64,000 bases of DNA from Deltaproteobacteria bacterium. GTDB taxonomy: Bacteria; SAR324; JACQKK01. The translations under genes and the position numbers were made by a program. The stretch covers positions 1 to 64,000 of the forward strand of contig JAOUEW010000005.1 of assembly GCA_029858505.1 (NCBI GenBank). Reading direction: 5' to 3'. The notes below the pieces were generated by a model. That model worked only from the letters and a program-made list of their open reading frames with translations, did not search any database and had not been told where the DNA came from. Within the stretch, counting starts at the first letter, position 1; every line of letters starts with the position of its first letter. Shown in pieces: positions 30,093 through 39,435 of this stretch.

Positions 30093-30153
30093 GGTGGGAG
30101 GGGGGTAGGGGGGAGAGGTGTTGGGCAGGGGGGATGTTTCGGCTTCGAGTATT

Positions 30154-31785
30154 TCACCCCCTAAGTTTATAGCGTTGAATTTTACCGGTGGCCGTTTTGG
30201 GCAGATGATGAACAAAGGCCACCCAGCGGGGGACTTTGAAAGCGGCCATCTGTTGCGCCATGTGGGCCTTCAGTTCCTCGGCCAGTGAATCTTCCGGAGC
30301 ATAGTTCCCGTTCAGCACCACAAAGGCTTTGGCCTGCCCCAGCCCATCCGGGGTGGCCGCCCCCGCCACGGCGCATTCGGCCACGGCGGGGTGGGTCATC
30401 AGGGCGGCTTCCACTTCCGCCGGGGCCACCCAGCTTCCCCCCACCTTCATCATGTCATCGTTGCGCCCCACGTAGGTAAACCAGCCCTCGGCAGACCGTT
30501 GGAACAAATCTCCGGTGACCGTCCAGCCCTGGGCCATAACGGCCTGAGACAATTCCGGGCGGTTCCAATAGGCGGGAGAGGCCGCCTCTGAGCGCACCAG
30601 CAGCAAGCCGGTTTCGCCGGGGGCGGCCTCGGGCAGTTCCACCACCGTGGGGGGGTTGTCCTGCTCTGCCGCCGAGGGGTCCGGCAGGCGCGCCAAGCGG
30701 GCCTCCACCCCCTCCACCAAGGTGCCGGTGGTGCCGGGACGGCTGGCCCCGGGGCGGTTGCTGATCACGATATGAAACAGTTCGGTGGTGCCCAGGCCGT
30801 CCAGCAGGTCGGCGGAGAAATGAGCCTTCCAGCGGTGCCACAGGGGGGCGGGCAGGGTCTCCCCCGCCGACACCGCCAGCCGCAGGTGATCCAGCGTTGG
30901 AAGCACCGCCGGGGGGTCTTCCCGGCCCTCCCGCCAAGCTTGGTACAGGTTCAGCAAACCGTTCAGGTGGGTGGGCACCGCGTAGAACACCGCCGGGCGG
31001 TGGCGGGCCAGGGTCTCTAGCAAGGCGCGAGGGGTGGGGGGCTGGCCGGAGATGACCGCCGTGGCCCCAGCCAGCAAAGGAAACGCCAGGCTGTTCCCCA
31101 AACCGTAGGCAAAGAAAAACTTGGGGGCCGAGAAGGTCACCTCCCCCGGCCGCAGGTTCAGCACCCCCCGGCCATACAGTTCCCAGGCGGCCATCATGTC
31201 GCGGTGCCGGTGAATGGCGGCCTTGGGCACCCCGGTGGAGCCGCTGGTGTACAGCCAAAAGGCCGGGGCATCGGGGCCGCATCCTTCGGGCGCCCGCTCC
31301 GCCGGTTGGCTGGCGGCCAGGGTCTCCAGCCGTGGCAGCCCGGTTTCCAGGCTTTCGCTCCCCTGGCCCGTCAGGGCCACCTTCAACCCGGCAGGCAGCC
31401 GGGCGCGGGCCAGCAGGGGCCACAGGTTGTCCTCCACCACCAGCAGACTGGCCTGGCTGTCGTGCAGCATCCCCAGGTGATCTTGGGGGGTAAGCAGCGG
31501 GTTGAGGGGCACCGCCACCGCCCCCCGGTGAATGACCCCCAGAAACAACGGGGGAAAGCGCAGGTTCTCCCCGGTGAGCAGCATCACCCGTTCCCCTGGC
31601 CGCACGCCCAGCGCCTCCAGGGCGCCAGCCATGCGGGCGGTCTGCTCCGCCAGCCCCTGAAAGGTCAGCCGCTGCTCTCCGCACACCATGTAGGTTTGAT
31701 TCCCCCGCCCGGCGGCGGGCTGGGCCTGGGTCAGGGCCTGGGCCAAGTTAAACCGGGCGGGCAGGTGGCTGCGATACAGGCTCAT
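30154..31785 (-). CDS. Acyl-CoA synthetase, benzoate-CoA ligase-like
   Basis: AFWLYTSGSTGVPKAAIHRHRDM, DLLDGLGTTELFHI, YVGRNDDMMKVGGSWVAPAEVE, PKTATGKIQRYKLR. Confidence 0.9.
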   Translation of the reverse strand: MSLYRSHLPARFNLAQALTQAQPAAGRGNQTYMVCGEQRLTFQGLAEQTARMAGALEALGVRPGERVMLLTGENLRFPPLFLGVIHRGAVAVPLNPLLTPQDHLGMLHDSQASLLVVEDNLWPLLARARLPAGLKVALTGQGSESLETGLPRLETLAASQPAERAPEGCGPDAPAFWLYTSGSTGVPKAAIHRHRDMMAAWELYGRGVLNLRPGEVTFSAPKFFFAYGLGNSLAFPLLAGATAVISGQPPTPRALLETLARHRPAVFYAVPTHLNGLLNLYQAWREGREDPPAVLPTLDHLRLAVSAGETLPAPLWHRWKAHFSADLLDGLGTTELFHIVISNRPGASRPGTTGTLVEGVEARLARLPDPSAAEQDNPPTVVELPEAAPGETGLLLVRSEAASPAYWNRPELSQAVMAQGWTVTGDLFQRSAEGWFTYVGRNDDMMKVGGSWVAPAEVEAALMTHPAVAECAVAGAATPDGLGQAKAFVVLNGNYAPEDSLAEELKAHMAQQMAAFKVPRWVAFVHHLPKTATGKIQRYKLRG

Positions 31786-32807
31786 GGGCTTGACGGAGAG
31801 GAGGAGGAAGGAGAGGCGGGAGAGCCAGGAGGTTCATGCTGCCACAGGGCACCTGCCGCCTGGGGGTGGCCGTTAAAAAAAGCCGCCAGTTCCATCTCGC
31901 CCTTGCCTTCGGGCTTCACCCGAACCAGCCGCACAACACCTTGCTTACAGACCATGTGCCCATCGGGGAACACGGTTCCAACGGGGCCCCCGCTCATCCA
32001 GCGGGTTACTTGTTCTGGGGCGGCTTCTGCCAGGGCCAGCCGGGTCACCACCACCCGCCGCCCCCCCAGCCAGCCAAACAGCCCCGGCCAGGGGGTCATG
32101 GCCTGCCAGCGCCGCAGAATTTGTTCCGCCGTCTCCTGAACTGGATTCAGGGCACCGTCTTCTTTGGAAATCATCCCGCAATGGGTAATCCCCGCTGGGG
32201 GCTGGGGCTGCAATGGGGGGTTCCCCGCCAGCAGCCGGGGCAGGGCCTCCTCGGCCAGTTGGGCGGCGGCCTGGGCCAGCCGGGCCATCAACTCTCCGGC
32301 GGTTTCGTTGGGCAGAATCTCCAGGGGGCCGCTGTCGGCCGCCACGTCTCCGGCGTCCATTTCTGGGGCCATTCGCTGCAAGGTAATGCCGGTGGAGGGG
32401 TCCCCCGCCAGCAGGGCCGCCTGCACCGGGCTGGCCCCCCGCCAGCGGGGCAGCCGGGAAAAATGCAGGTTCCAGCACCCCAAGGGGGGCAGGTCCAACA
32501 CCCGCCGGGGCAGCAGCTTGCCATAGGCCAGCACCACAATCAGCTCTGGCGCCATGGCGGCCAGGGCCGCCATGCCCTCGGCATCGCCCGCTTTGGCCGG
32601 GGTGGCCACGGGCAGCCCTAGGGCCAGGGCGGCGGCTTTCACCGGGCAGGGGGTCAGCCGCCGGTTCCGCCCGGCGGGCTTGTCGGGCTGGGTCACCACC
32701 CCCACCAGCCGCACCCCAGGGTGGGCCGCCAGCAGGTGAAACACCGGCAGGGCCGCCTCTGGGCTGCCCATGAACACCACTCGGGGTTTGGAATCGCTGG
32801 TGGGCAT
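31782..32807 (-). CDS. fmt: Methionyl-tRNA formyltransferase
   Basis: RVVFMGSPEAALPVFHLL, VVTQPDKPAGR, CWNLHFSRLPRWRGASPVQAALLAGD, GITLQRMAPEMDAGDV. Confidence 0.92.
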   Translation of the reverse strand: MPTSDSKPRVVFMGSPEAALPVFHLLAAHPGVRLVGVVTQPDKPAGRNRRLTPCPVKAAALALGLPVATPAKAGDAEGMAALAAMAPELIVVLAYGKLLPRRVLDLPPLGCWNLHFSRLPRWRGASPVQAALLAGDPSTGITLQRMAPEMDAGDVAADSGPLEILPNETAGELMARLAQAAAQLAEEALPRLLAGNPPLQPQPPAGITHCGMISKEDGALNPVQETAEQILRRWQAMTPWPGLFGWLGGRRVVVTRLALAEAAPEQVTRWMSGGPVGTVFPDGHMVCKQGVVRLVRVKPEGKGEMELAAFFNGHPQAAGALWQHEPPGSPASPSSSSPSSP

Positions 32808-32830
32808 GAAGGAGAAAATGAGAGAGGGAG

Positions 32831-32854
32831 AGAAAGAAAGAAAGAAAGAAAGAA
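32831..32854. repeat. (AGAA)6 tetranucleotide microsatellite in the fmt 5' leader
   Basis: agaaagaaagaaagaaagaaagaa, 24 nt upstream of the fmt ATG (32805-32807). Confidence 0.97.
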
Positions 32855-33090
32855 ACGGAGTAACCCGAATCCGGTGCGGGAGGTCATGATAGACAGGCGG
32901 CGCAGGCCGGTGCTTCACCCCCAGCCGGGCATCCCCAGCATACCCTCCGCAAGAAGCAGGCTCAAGGCCCGCGAACCGTTCCCTCCGTTGTTCGTTGACG
33001 GCCACCTGGGGGTTGTTTACTGTAAGACACACCCCACGCTCATTCCGAGTACCCCCAGGGAGGTTTTCCCCACTCTTTCCCAGCCAGCCC

Positions 33091-34032
33091 ATGCCGTCTT
33101 CTCCCACTTACCGTTCCGGATTCATCGCCATCGTGGGCCGCCCCAACGTGGGAAAATCCACCCTGCTGAACCGGCTGGTGGGGCAGCCGGTGTCCATCAC
33201 CGCCGACAAACCCCAGACCACCCGCAACCGGGTGATGGGCGTGCGCCATGGCAAAACCCAGGGCCGCCCCTGGCAGGCGGTATTCCTCGACACCCCCGGC
33301 ATCCACCAGGCAGCGGACCTGCTGAACCGGCGCATGGTGCAATACGCGGCGGCCTCGCTGAAAGACGCGGACTTGGTGGTGATGGTGGTGGAACCCTTCC
33401 CCCCAGGGCGGGGAGAACCTGGCCCCCAAGACACCCTGGTGTGGGAGATGGTCAGCCGGGCCACGCCGCCCGCCATGCTGGTGGTGAACAAGTCCGACGC
33501 GGCCCCGCCAGAGCGGATTGAATCCACCATGGCTTGGTTCCGCCATGCGGCGGAAGGCGCCCGCCGCCCCTGGATGGGGGTCACCGCCGTGTCGGCCCTG
33601 ACCGGCATGGGGGTAACAGCCCTGCTGGACGCGGTGGAAACACGGCTGCCGGAAGGCCCCCCTTACTTTGAGGAGGGTCAGGTATCGGATCAGCCGGAAA
33701 ACATGTTCATTGCCGAGATGATTCGCCAAGAAGTGTTCCGCCGCACCCACGAAGAGATTCCCTACTCCACCGCCGTGGTGGTGGACCACAAAGAAGAAGC
33801 CGGAAAGATGCTCACCATCCACGCCACCCTGCTGGTGGAACGGGATTCTCAGAAGGGAATTTTGATTGGGAAGCGGGGAAAAATGCTGGGAGACATCGGC
33901 AAGGCCGCCCGGCTGCAATTAGAGGCCTTGCTCGGCACCAAAATTTTTCTGGACCTGCGGGTAAAGGTAGCCAAAAATTGGAGCGCCGACGGACGCCGGC
34001 TGACGGAACTGGGCTATCCAGAGGAAAGTTGA
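33091..34032 (+). CDS. era: GTPase Era
   Basis: FIAIVGRPNVGKSTLLNRLVGQPVSITADKPQTTRNRVMGV, DTPGIHQ, C-terminal KH domain KGILIGKRGKMLGDIGKAAR. Confidence 0.97.
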   Translation: MPSSPTYRSGFIAIVGRPNVGKSTLLNRLVGQPVSITADKPQTTRNRVMGVRHGKTQGRPWQAVFLDTPGIHQAADLLNRRMVQYAAASLKDADLVVMVVEPFPPGRGEPGPQDTLVWEMVSRATPPAMLVVNKSDAAPPERIESTMAWFRHAAEGARRPWMGVTAVSALTGMGVTALLDAVETRLPEGPPYFEEGQVSDQPENMFIAEMIRQEVFRRTHEEIPYSTAVVVDHKEEAGKMLTIHATLLVERDSQKGILIGKRGKMLGDIGKAARLQLEALLGTKIFLDLRVKVAKNWSADGRRLTELGYPEES

Positions 34033-34048
34033 AAGGGGGGTAAAAAAA

Positions 34049-34100
34049 AGTACGGGGACAAACGGGCTTTGGGGGGAAAGCGTTCGTTTGTCCCCGTACT
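34049..34100. repeat. 16-bp perfect inverted repeat after era
   Basis: agtacggggacaaacg (34049-34064) / cgtttgtccccgtact (34085-34100); A8 on the left would be a T-run on the minus strand. Confidence 0.9.
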
Positions 34101-34580
34101 CGTTAGACGGGATGTCTGTCATCAACGGACCTGCCTGCCGCCCGGTCGGCACCCGTCTGGAGCCTCCCCGGAGAGACGGGGAAGCCATCGGGAAAATCAG
34201 AAAACTCGGGAAAGGGGGGCACGGAAGTTTCGAAGGCTTTTGGGGGGGAAAAGCGTTCTCCGTTGCTTCCGTGCCTTTGCCGTTAAAAATCTTTGCCGTT
34301 ATAATCCTAAAGTCCTTACCGTTAAAAACAGTTAAGAACCTTGCAGCTCAATCTTTGCTGTTCAATTCCTTTGCTATTCAATTCTCAGGGGGTTTTTGTA
34401 CGCCGCCCCGTTCATCTGTTGCCAGTATAGGAAGGAGCAGGGGTGAAAACAGTGACCCAGCACGAAAAATATTGACCTTCGGCGAAAAATACCCCCATTT
34501 TGGGGTGTAAGGAAACCCATTCCTGTCAAATTCGCTGAAAATTTTGCCAGGATCTCCCCCTCGCTCCATCATTCCACCCT

Positions 34581-35603
34581 ATGGCCTCTCTCACCGAAAC
34601 CGTGGTCATTCCCCGACTGCTGCTAGATACCGCCCAACGGTTGTCCGTGGATCTCACGGAGACCCTGGAAAAGCTGCACCTTTCTCCAGAGTTTTTCAAA
34701 GATATGGGAAACCGGATTCCCTGCTGGAAAACCAGGGTTCTTTTAGAGGCCGCCCTCACCCGAACCCCAGAGAAAGATTTTGGGCTGGAAATGGCCAAGG
34801 AGACCAAAAGTCACCGCCTGGGGTTGATTCGGTATTTGACGGCCACCTGCCCCACCATGAAAGAGGCTCTAGAAAAGCTGAACCGTTATTACCGGTTATG
34901 GAGCGATGCCCACATCATCCACACGGTATACACCCGCAAAGAGGTGTTCATGGTATTGGTGGTGGCGAGAGAGAAAGAGCGGGAATGGCTGGGAGCCGCC
35001 TCGGTGGCGGCCCTGGGGGGGTTTTACAATGGCCTGTGCCAAGACACGAGGCCCATTCCTCTGTCGTCGGTCAGTTTTACCCATTCTTCCCCTGGCCATG
35101 AGCAGGCCTATCGGGAATTCTTTGGGGTCGATGTCACCTTTCACAGCAAGGTGAACGAGATTGTGTTTCCCCTGGATCTGTTAGAAGCACCCATGAGGCA
35201 TGCCGACCCGGAGTTAAACGCCTTGATCACCCGGCTGGCCGACCTGGAACTGGCCAGCCTGCCCTCCCCCACCAACCTGGTGGATTTTTTACGCATGGAA
35301 ATCTCGGCCAGCCTGAGCGAGGGAGAGCCTTCCCTGACCGACATTGCCCAGCGCCTGGGGTTCACCCCCCGCACCCTGCAAAACCGGCTGAAGGACCAGG
35401 GAACCACGTTTCAGGGGGTGTTGGAGGATTTGCGGCGGGACCTGGCGGTGTCGTTCCTGGCGGATGAACGGATGGGGGTATCCGACGTGGCCTATCTGCT
35501 GGGGTTTTCCGAGCCCAGCCCGTTTCACCGGGCCTTCCGCCGCTGGACGGGAAAATCCCCGTCGGAATACCGGGAAGAATCCCGCCTGCGGCGGACTCGC
35601 TAA
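34581..35603 (+). CDS. AraC-family transcriptional regulator
   Basis: C-term ISASLSEGEPSLTDIAQRLGFTPRTLQNRLKDQG...VSDVAYLLGFSEPSPFHRAFRRWTGKSPSEYRE. Confidence 0.93.
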   Translation: MASLTETVVIPRLLLDTAQRLSVDLTETLEKLHLSPEFFKDMGNRIPCWKTRVLLEAALTRTPEKDFGLEMAKETKSHRLGLIRYLTATCPTMKEALEKLNRYYRLWSDAHIIHTVYTRKEVFMVLVVAREKEREWLGAASVAALGGFYNGLCQDTRPIPLSSVSFTHSSPGHEQAYREFFGVDVTFHSKVNEIVFPLDLLEAPMRHADPELNALITRLADLELASLPSPTNLVDFLRMEISASLSEGEPSLTDIAQRLGFTPRTLQNRLKDQGTTFQGVLEDLRRDLAVSFLADERMGVSDVAYLLGFSEPSPFHRAFRRWTGKSPSEYREESRLRRTR

Positions 35604-35980
35604 AACAATCCCTCCACATGCCGAACAAGTTCCTTCACCTTTTCCAGCCAGAACAAACGATCTATTTCTATTTGTTGTTCATCGGCATTGTAACGAAACG
35701 CCACCGCATAATCGGTCAAATCGGCAAGCACAGCAAACCCATGGATATCCTGACTCTTAAGGACTTCCAACTCTTTCAAAAGCAAGTGAATGTCATGGGT
35801 TAAGGGATACTGTATGCCCAACAGGCTTAACCAAGCTTTCAACGTTTTTTCAACAGATTGCTGAGCGTGAAAACCAAAAATGGGAGCGGTGAATTTTTCC
35901 GGGTCCAGCATGTTTTCCATGGCCCGCAAGTCATCCCTCGCCAGAGAAAACATATGTCTGGCATGGTCCAGGTCGCTCAT
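35600..35980 (-). CDS. HEPN-domain protein
   Basis: ARDDLRAMENML...FGFHAQQSVEKTLKAWLSLLGIQYPLTHDIHLLLKEL. Confidence 0.85.
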   Translation of the reverse strand: MSDLDHARHMFSLARDDLRAMENMLDPEKFTAPIFGFHAQQSVEKTLKAWLSLLGIQYPLTHDIHLLLKELEVLKSQDIHGFAVLADLTDYAVAFRYNADEQQIEIDRLFWLEKVKELVRHVEGLF

Positions 35981-36315
35981 ACTGGGCGCTCGTACAGAAC
36001 AACACCTTCCCGCAGGGAACGCCCAATAACGTGATTGATGGAGTTCTTCCATCGCTCCACTTCGGCCATGGAAAAAACCAAGAGGTCAATGGGGACCTGA
36101 AAGTCCCACAAAGCTTTCCGTATATGAGACAATTCACCCTCCCGGCGACGTTCGCCACCAAAAGGTTCTCGTTCAATCACCAGAAAATCCACGTCAGAAT
36201 CCACGCGGAAATTCCCCTTGGCCCGGGAGCCGAACAGGAGAATTTTCTCCGGATCGGCGGCCCGGACAATGGCAGACACCATCCGGGTCATTGTATCTTG
36301 GGTGATCGGTTCCAT
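35977..36315 (-). CDS. MNT-type minimal nucleotidyltransferase
   Basis: KILLFGSRAKGNFRVDSDVDFLVIE (GSxAxG, DxD); overlaps the HEPN gene by 4 nt. Confidence 0.9.
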   Translation of the reverse strand: MEPITQDTMTRMVSAIVRAADPEKILLFGSRAKGNFRVDSDVDFLVIEREPFGGERRREGELSHIRKALWDFQVPIDLLVFSMAEVERWKNSINHVIGRSLREGVVLYERPV

Positions 36316-36402
36316 GGCGTTTCCTCATCAAAGGGGGAATATTCCCTTACGGTATATTCTTACCCCTTGAGGAGGGCGGGGGTCAACGGGAGAACGCAGG
36401 AA

Positions 36403-39282
36403 CTACTTCTTCTTCCGGTAATAGGCCTCTGGCACGGGGCGCAGGGGGCGGTTGAACCACAGGGGGCGGCGCAGCCCTTCCGGGTTGGCGGGGGGGCGGG
36501 TCTTGGCCAGCCACTCCTTAAAGTTGGCGAAGGAGCGGTTGGTATCCACGAAAATATCCCCGTAGTTTTCTCCGGGGGCTGGTTTTTCCAGCCTTACCCG
36601 CTGGTGCCAGCAGTGCATGCCGCTCCAGGGGTCTGGGTGAACGGCATGGGTGATGTTTTGATGCACCCCTCCATCGCGCCAGAAAATGCGGCTGGAGTCG
36701 GGGTCGGAACTTTTGAAGGGCTGCACCCCCGCCACGTGAGAGAGCTTCCATTGGCCCGGAGCGCTTTCTTGAATGCGCACGGTGTTGGCCGCCCAAGAGT
36801 TGGCCTGGGGACCGTTTTCCAGTTTCCAGCGCCCAATGTGATGAGAACAAGCCACCACCCCCGGCTTCACCGATTCAGAGACCCACACTTTGTCGATAAA
36901 CCAGCCGATGTCGGTCACCACCTTCAGCAGGCTGCCGGTGACCAGACCCATTTTTTCGGCATCGCTGGTGTGCATCCAGATGGGGTTCTTGTGGGCAATT
37001 TCCACCAGCCACTTGGCGTTGCCCGAACGGCTGTGGATCAGCACCGGCAGCCGGAAGTTTGGCACCAGGGCGTATTCGTTTTTCGAGGCATCCAGGTTGT
37101 CTGGATGAACATGGCTTTTGATGTAGCCCGGCAGGGTGTGCTCTGGCCAGCCCCATTCGGCCATGGTGGCGGAGTATATTTCTTGGCGGCGGGAAGGGGT
37201 GGGAAAGCCCGTCACGGCCTTGCCGTTCACCATCAGGCCCACTGGCGCGCCGTCTTTGGTAATCAGGCCCGTTTTGGGGTTGGTTTGGATGCCCGCCAGG
37301 GTTTTGTCGTCCAGGGGGTCCAGGTGCTTCAGGTAGGCTTCTTTCACCACCTCGAAGGCCCCATATTCTTTCATGTAACCCAGTTCCGTCAGGCCCTGGG
37401 CCTTGGCGGCGGCGGTGAGCCCCGGCACCCGCTCGAAGGTATATTGATAGTAATCGTCCACCGTCATCCGCTCTCCCTTGCGGTAGGGAGACTCGAAGAA
37501 CGGCTTGATGCCCAAGGCACCGTCCGGGTCCATGCGCCACGACAACTCCATCCAGAACTCATCTTCTTCCCACACTTCGCCGGGGTTGGCCTGCCAGGTA
37601 AATTCCACCGGCTGGCCGTTTTCTTCCATGTAGCGGCGCAGCACCGGCTGGCGGAAGGCCACCCAGGTGCCGGAGTGGGTTTCGTAAGAGTTAATGTCGT
37701 GCCGCTCAGAGGCATGGCCCATGGGCAGCACATAGTCGGCAAAGTAGGCCGTCTCGTTCCAGGTGGGAGACAGGTGCACATGGCAGCCCACCATGTTTTC
37801 ATCCCGCAGCACTTCAATCCACGAGAACCCATCGGGATAGGTCCACACCGGGTTGAACACCCGGGTGAAGTAGGTATCTAGTTTGCCCCGGCCGTCCTTC
37901 AACAGGTGAGGGAGAATCTCGCTCATCTCGTAGTGGGTCAGGGGGTATTCCCAGGGCCATTGCAGCTCGTTCCAGTTTTTGGGCGCCGGGGGGTTGCCGT
38001 GGGGCAGGTGGGGCTTGTATTTGCTCCAGGCGCTGGGGCTGGTGCCCCCAAAGGTCCCCACCGAGCCGGTGAGCACGTGCAAAAAGTGCAGGGTGCGGGC
38101 CACCTGCCAGCCCCCCAGGGCGCCGGCCCCGGGGCCGCGCCAGTTGTGGGCGGCAAAGCGGCTGCCAGCCTGGGCAATCTGCCGGGCCACCTTCACGATC
38201 TGCTCGGCGGAAATGCCCGCTTCTTTGGCCGCGAATTCTGGGGTGAAGTCTTTGTATTCTTCAATCAACGCCGCCACAAAGTCGGTGAAGGCGGCGGGTT
38301 TGCCTGGGTGGCGGGCGGCCATGTATTCCGGCCAGTTCACCCAGGTTTCCAAAAATTCCCGGTTAAACGTGCCCTCTTGCAGAATAATTCGGGCCATGGC
38401 CAGCAGCACCGCCGGTTCCGACCCCGGATAGGTGGGCATCCATTCATCGGCCATGGAAGCCGTGTTCGACAGCCGGGGGTCCATCACGGCCAAGCCCGCG
38501 CCGTCCATCATGCCTTCCACAATGCGCTGGGCGTGGGGGTTGAAAAAGTGGCCGGTCTCCAGGTGAGAGGAGATGAGCAGGATAAACTTGGCGTTGGCAA
38601 AGTCGGGCGAGGGGCGGTCGTAACCTTGCCACAGGGCAAACCCCAGGCGGGCCCCGGCGGAACAAATGTTGGTGTGGCTGTTGTGACCGTCTACCCCCCA
38701 GGCTTTCAGCACCCGTTCCATGTAACCCTCGTGGCCAGGGCGGCCCACGTGATACACCACCTCGTCTCGGCGGTTTTCATGCAGGGCTTTTCGCACCCGC
38801 TGAGCAATTTCGTTCAGGGCCTGGTCCCAAGAAATCCGCTCCCACCCTCCGCCGCCGCGGGGGCCCTTGCGCTTCAGGGGGTAGAGAATGCGTTCCGGGT
38901 CGGTGATCTGGTTGATGGTGGCGGGGCCTTTGGCGCAGTTCCGCCCCCGGGAAGCCGGGTGGAAGGGGTTGCCCTCGAAGCGTTTCACCTGGCCGTTCTC
39001 TTTGTCGATATAGGCCACCAGCCCGCAGGCCGACTCGCAGTTGAAACAGGTGGTGGGAATCAAATGGTAGCGGTTCTTCGCCCGGCGGGGCCAGGCGGCG
39101 GCATCGTTCTCTTCCCAGTTTTTCCACTGGTCTTTGGGGGGGAATTTTTCCAGGGGCGTGGTGGTCATCTCCTGGGGGCCCGGCTCAATGGCGGGGATCA
39201 GCCGCAGGGCCTCGGCGGTTTTTTCGATGAAGGATTTTCCGCCCAACGGTTTGCCGCGTTTCATTCCCTGTTTGCCTGCCAT
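36403..39282 (-). CDS. Molybdopterin-dependent oxidoreductase catalytic subunit (PSR/Soe-like)
   Basis: CFNCESACGLVAYIDKENGQVKRFEGNPFHPASRGRNCAKGPA, NICSAGARLGF; no twin-arginine signal. Confidence 0.9.
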   Translation of the reverse strand: MAGKQGMKRGKPLGGKSFIEKTAEALRLIPAIEPGPQEMTTTPLEKFPPKDQWKNWEENDAAAWPRRAKNRYHLIPTTCFNCESACGLVAYIDKENGQVKRFEGNPFHPASRGRNCAKGPATINQITDPERILYPLKRKGPRGGGGWERISWDQALNEIAQRVRKALHENRRDEVVYHVGRPGHEGYMERVLKAWGVDGHNSHTNICSAGARLGFALWQGYDRPSPDFANAKFILLISSHLETGHFFNPHAQRIVEGMMDGAGLAVMDPRLSNTASMADEWMPTYPGSEPAVLLAMARIILQEGTFNREFLETWVNWPEYMAARHPGKPAAFTDFVAALIEEYKDFTPEFAAKEAGISAEQIVKVARQIAQAGSRFAAHNWRGPGAGALGGWQVARTLHFLHVLTGSVGTFGGTSPSAWSKYKPHLPHGNPPAPKNWNELQWPWEYPLTHYEMSEILPHLLKDGRGKLDTYFTRVFNPVWTYPDGFSWIEVLRDENMVGCHVHLSPTWNETAYFADYVLPMGHASERHDINSYETHSGTWVAFRQPVLRRYMEENGQPVEFTWQANPGEVWEEDEFWMELSWRMDPDGALGIKPFFESPYRKGERMTVDDYYQYTFERVPGLTAAAKAQGLTELGYMKEYGAFEVVKEAYLKHLDPLDDKTLAGIQTNPKTGLITKDGAPVGLMVNGKAVTGFPTPSRRQEIYSATMAEWGWPEHTLPGYIKSHVHPDNLDASKNEYALVPNFRLPVLIHSRSGNAKWLVEIAHKNPIWMHTSDAEKMGLVTGSLLKVVTDIGWFIDKVWVSESVKPGVVACSHHIGRWKLENGPQANSWAANTVRIQESAPGQWKLSHVAGVQPFKSSDPDSSRIFWRDGGVHQNITHAVHPDPWSGMHCWHQRVRLEKPAPGENYGDIFVDTNRSFANFKEWLAKTRPPANPEGLRRPLWFNRPLRPVPEAYYRKKK

Positions 39283-39435
39283 GGTCGCTCCATTGATGAA
39301 ACTGATTCTGGAAATGGTTCTGCCGAACTCTGGCCCAATCACCCCTTTTCGAGCATTCCCGATTTCCCCGATTTTCCCTCTTCGCTCTTTTCTCCCTGCT
39401 TTCTTTCTGCTTTCTCTCTGTTTTCTCTCTGTGAG

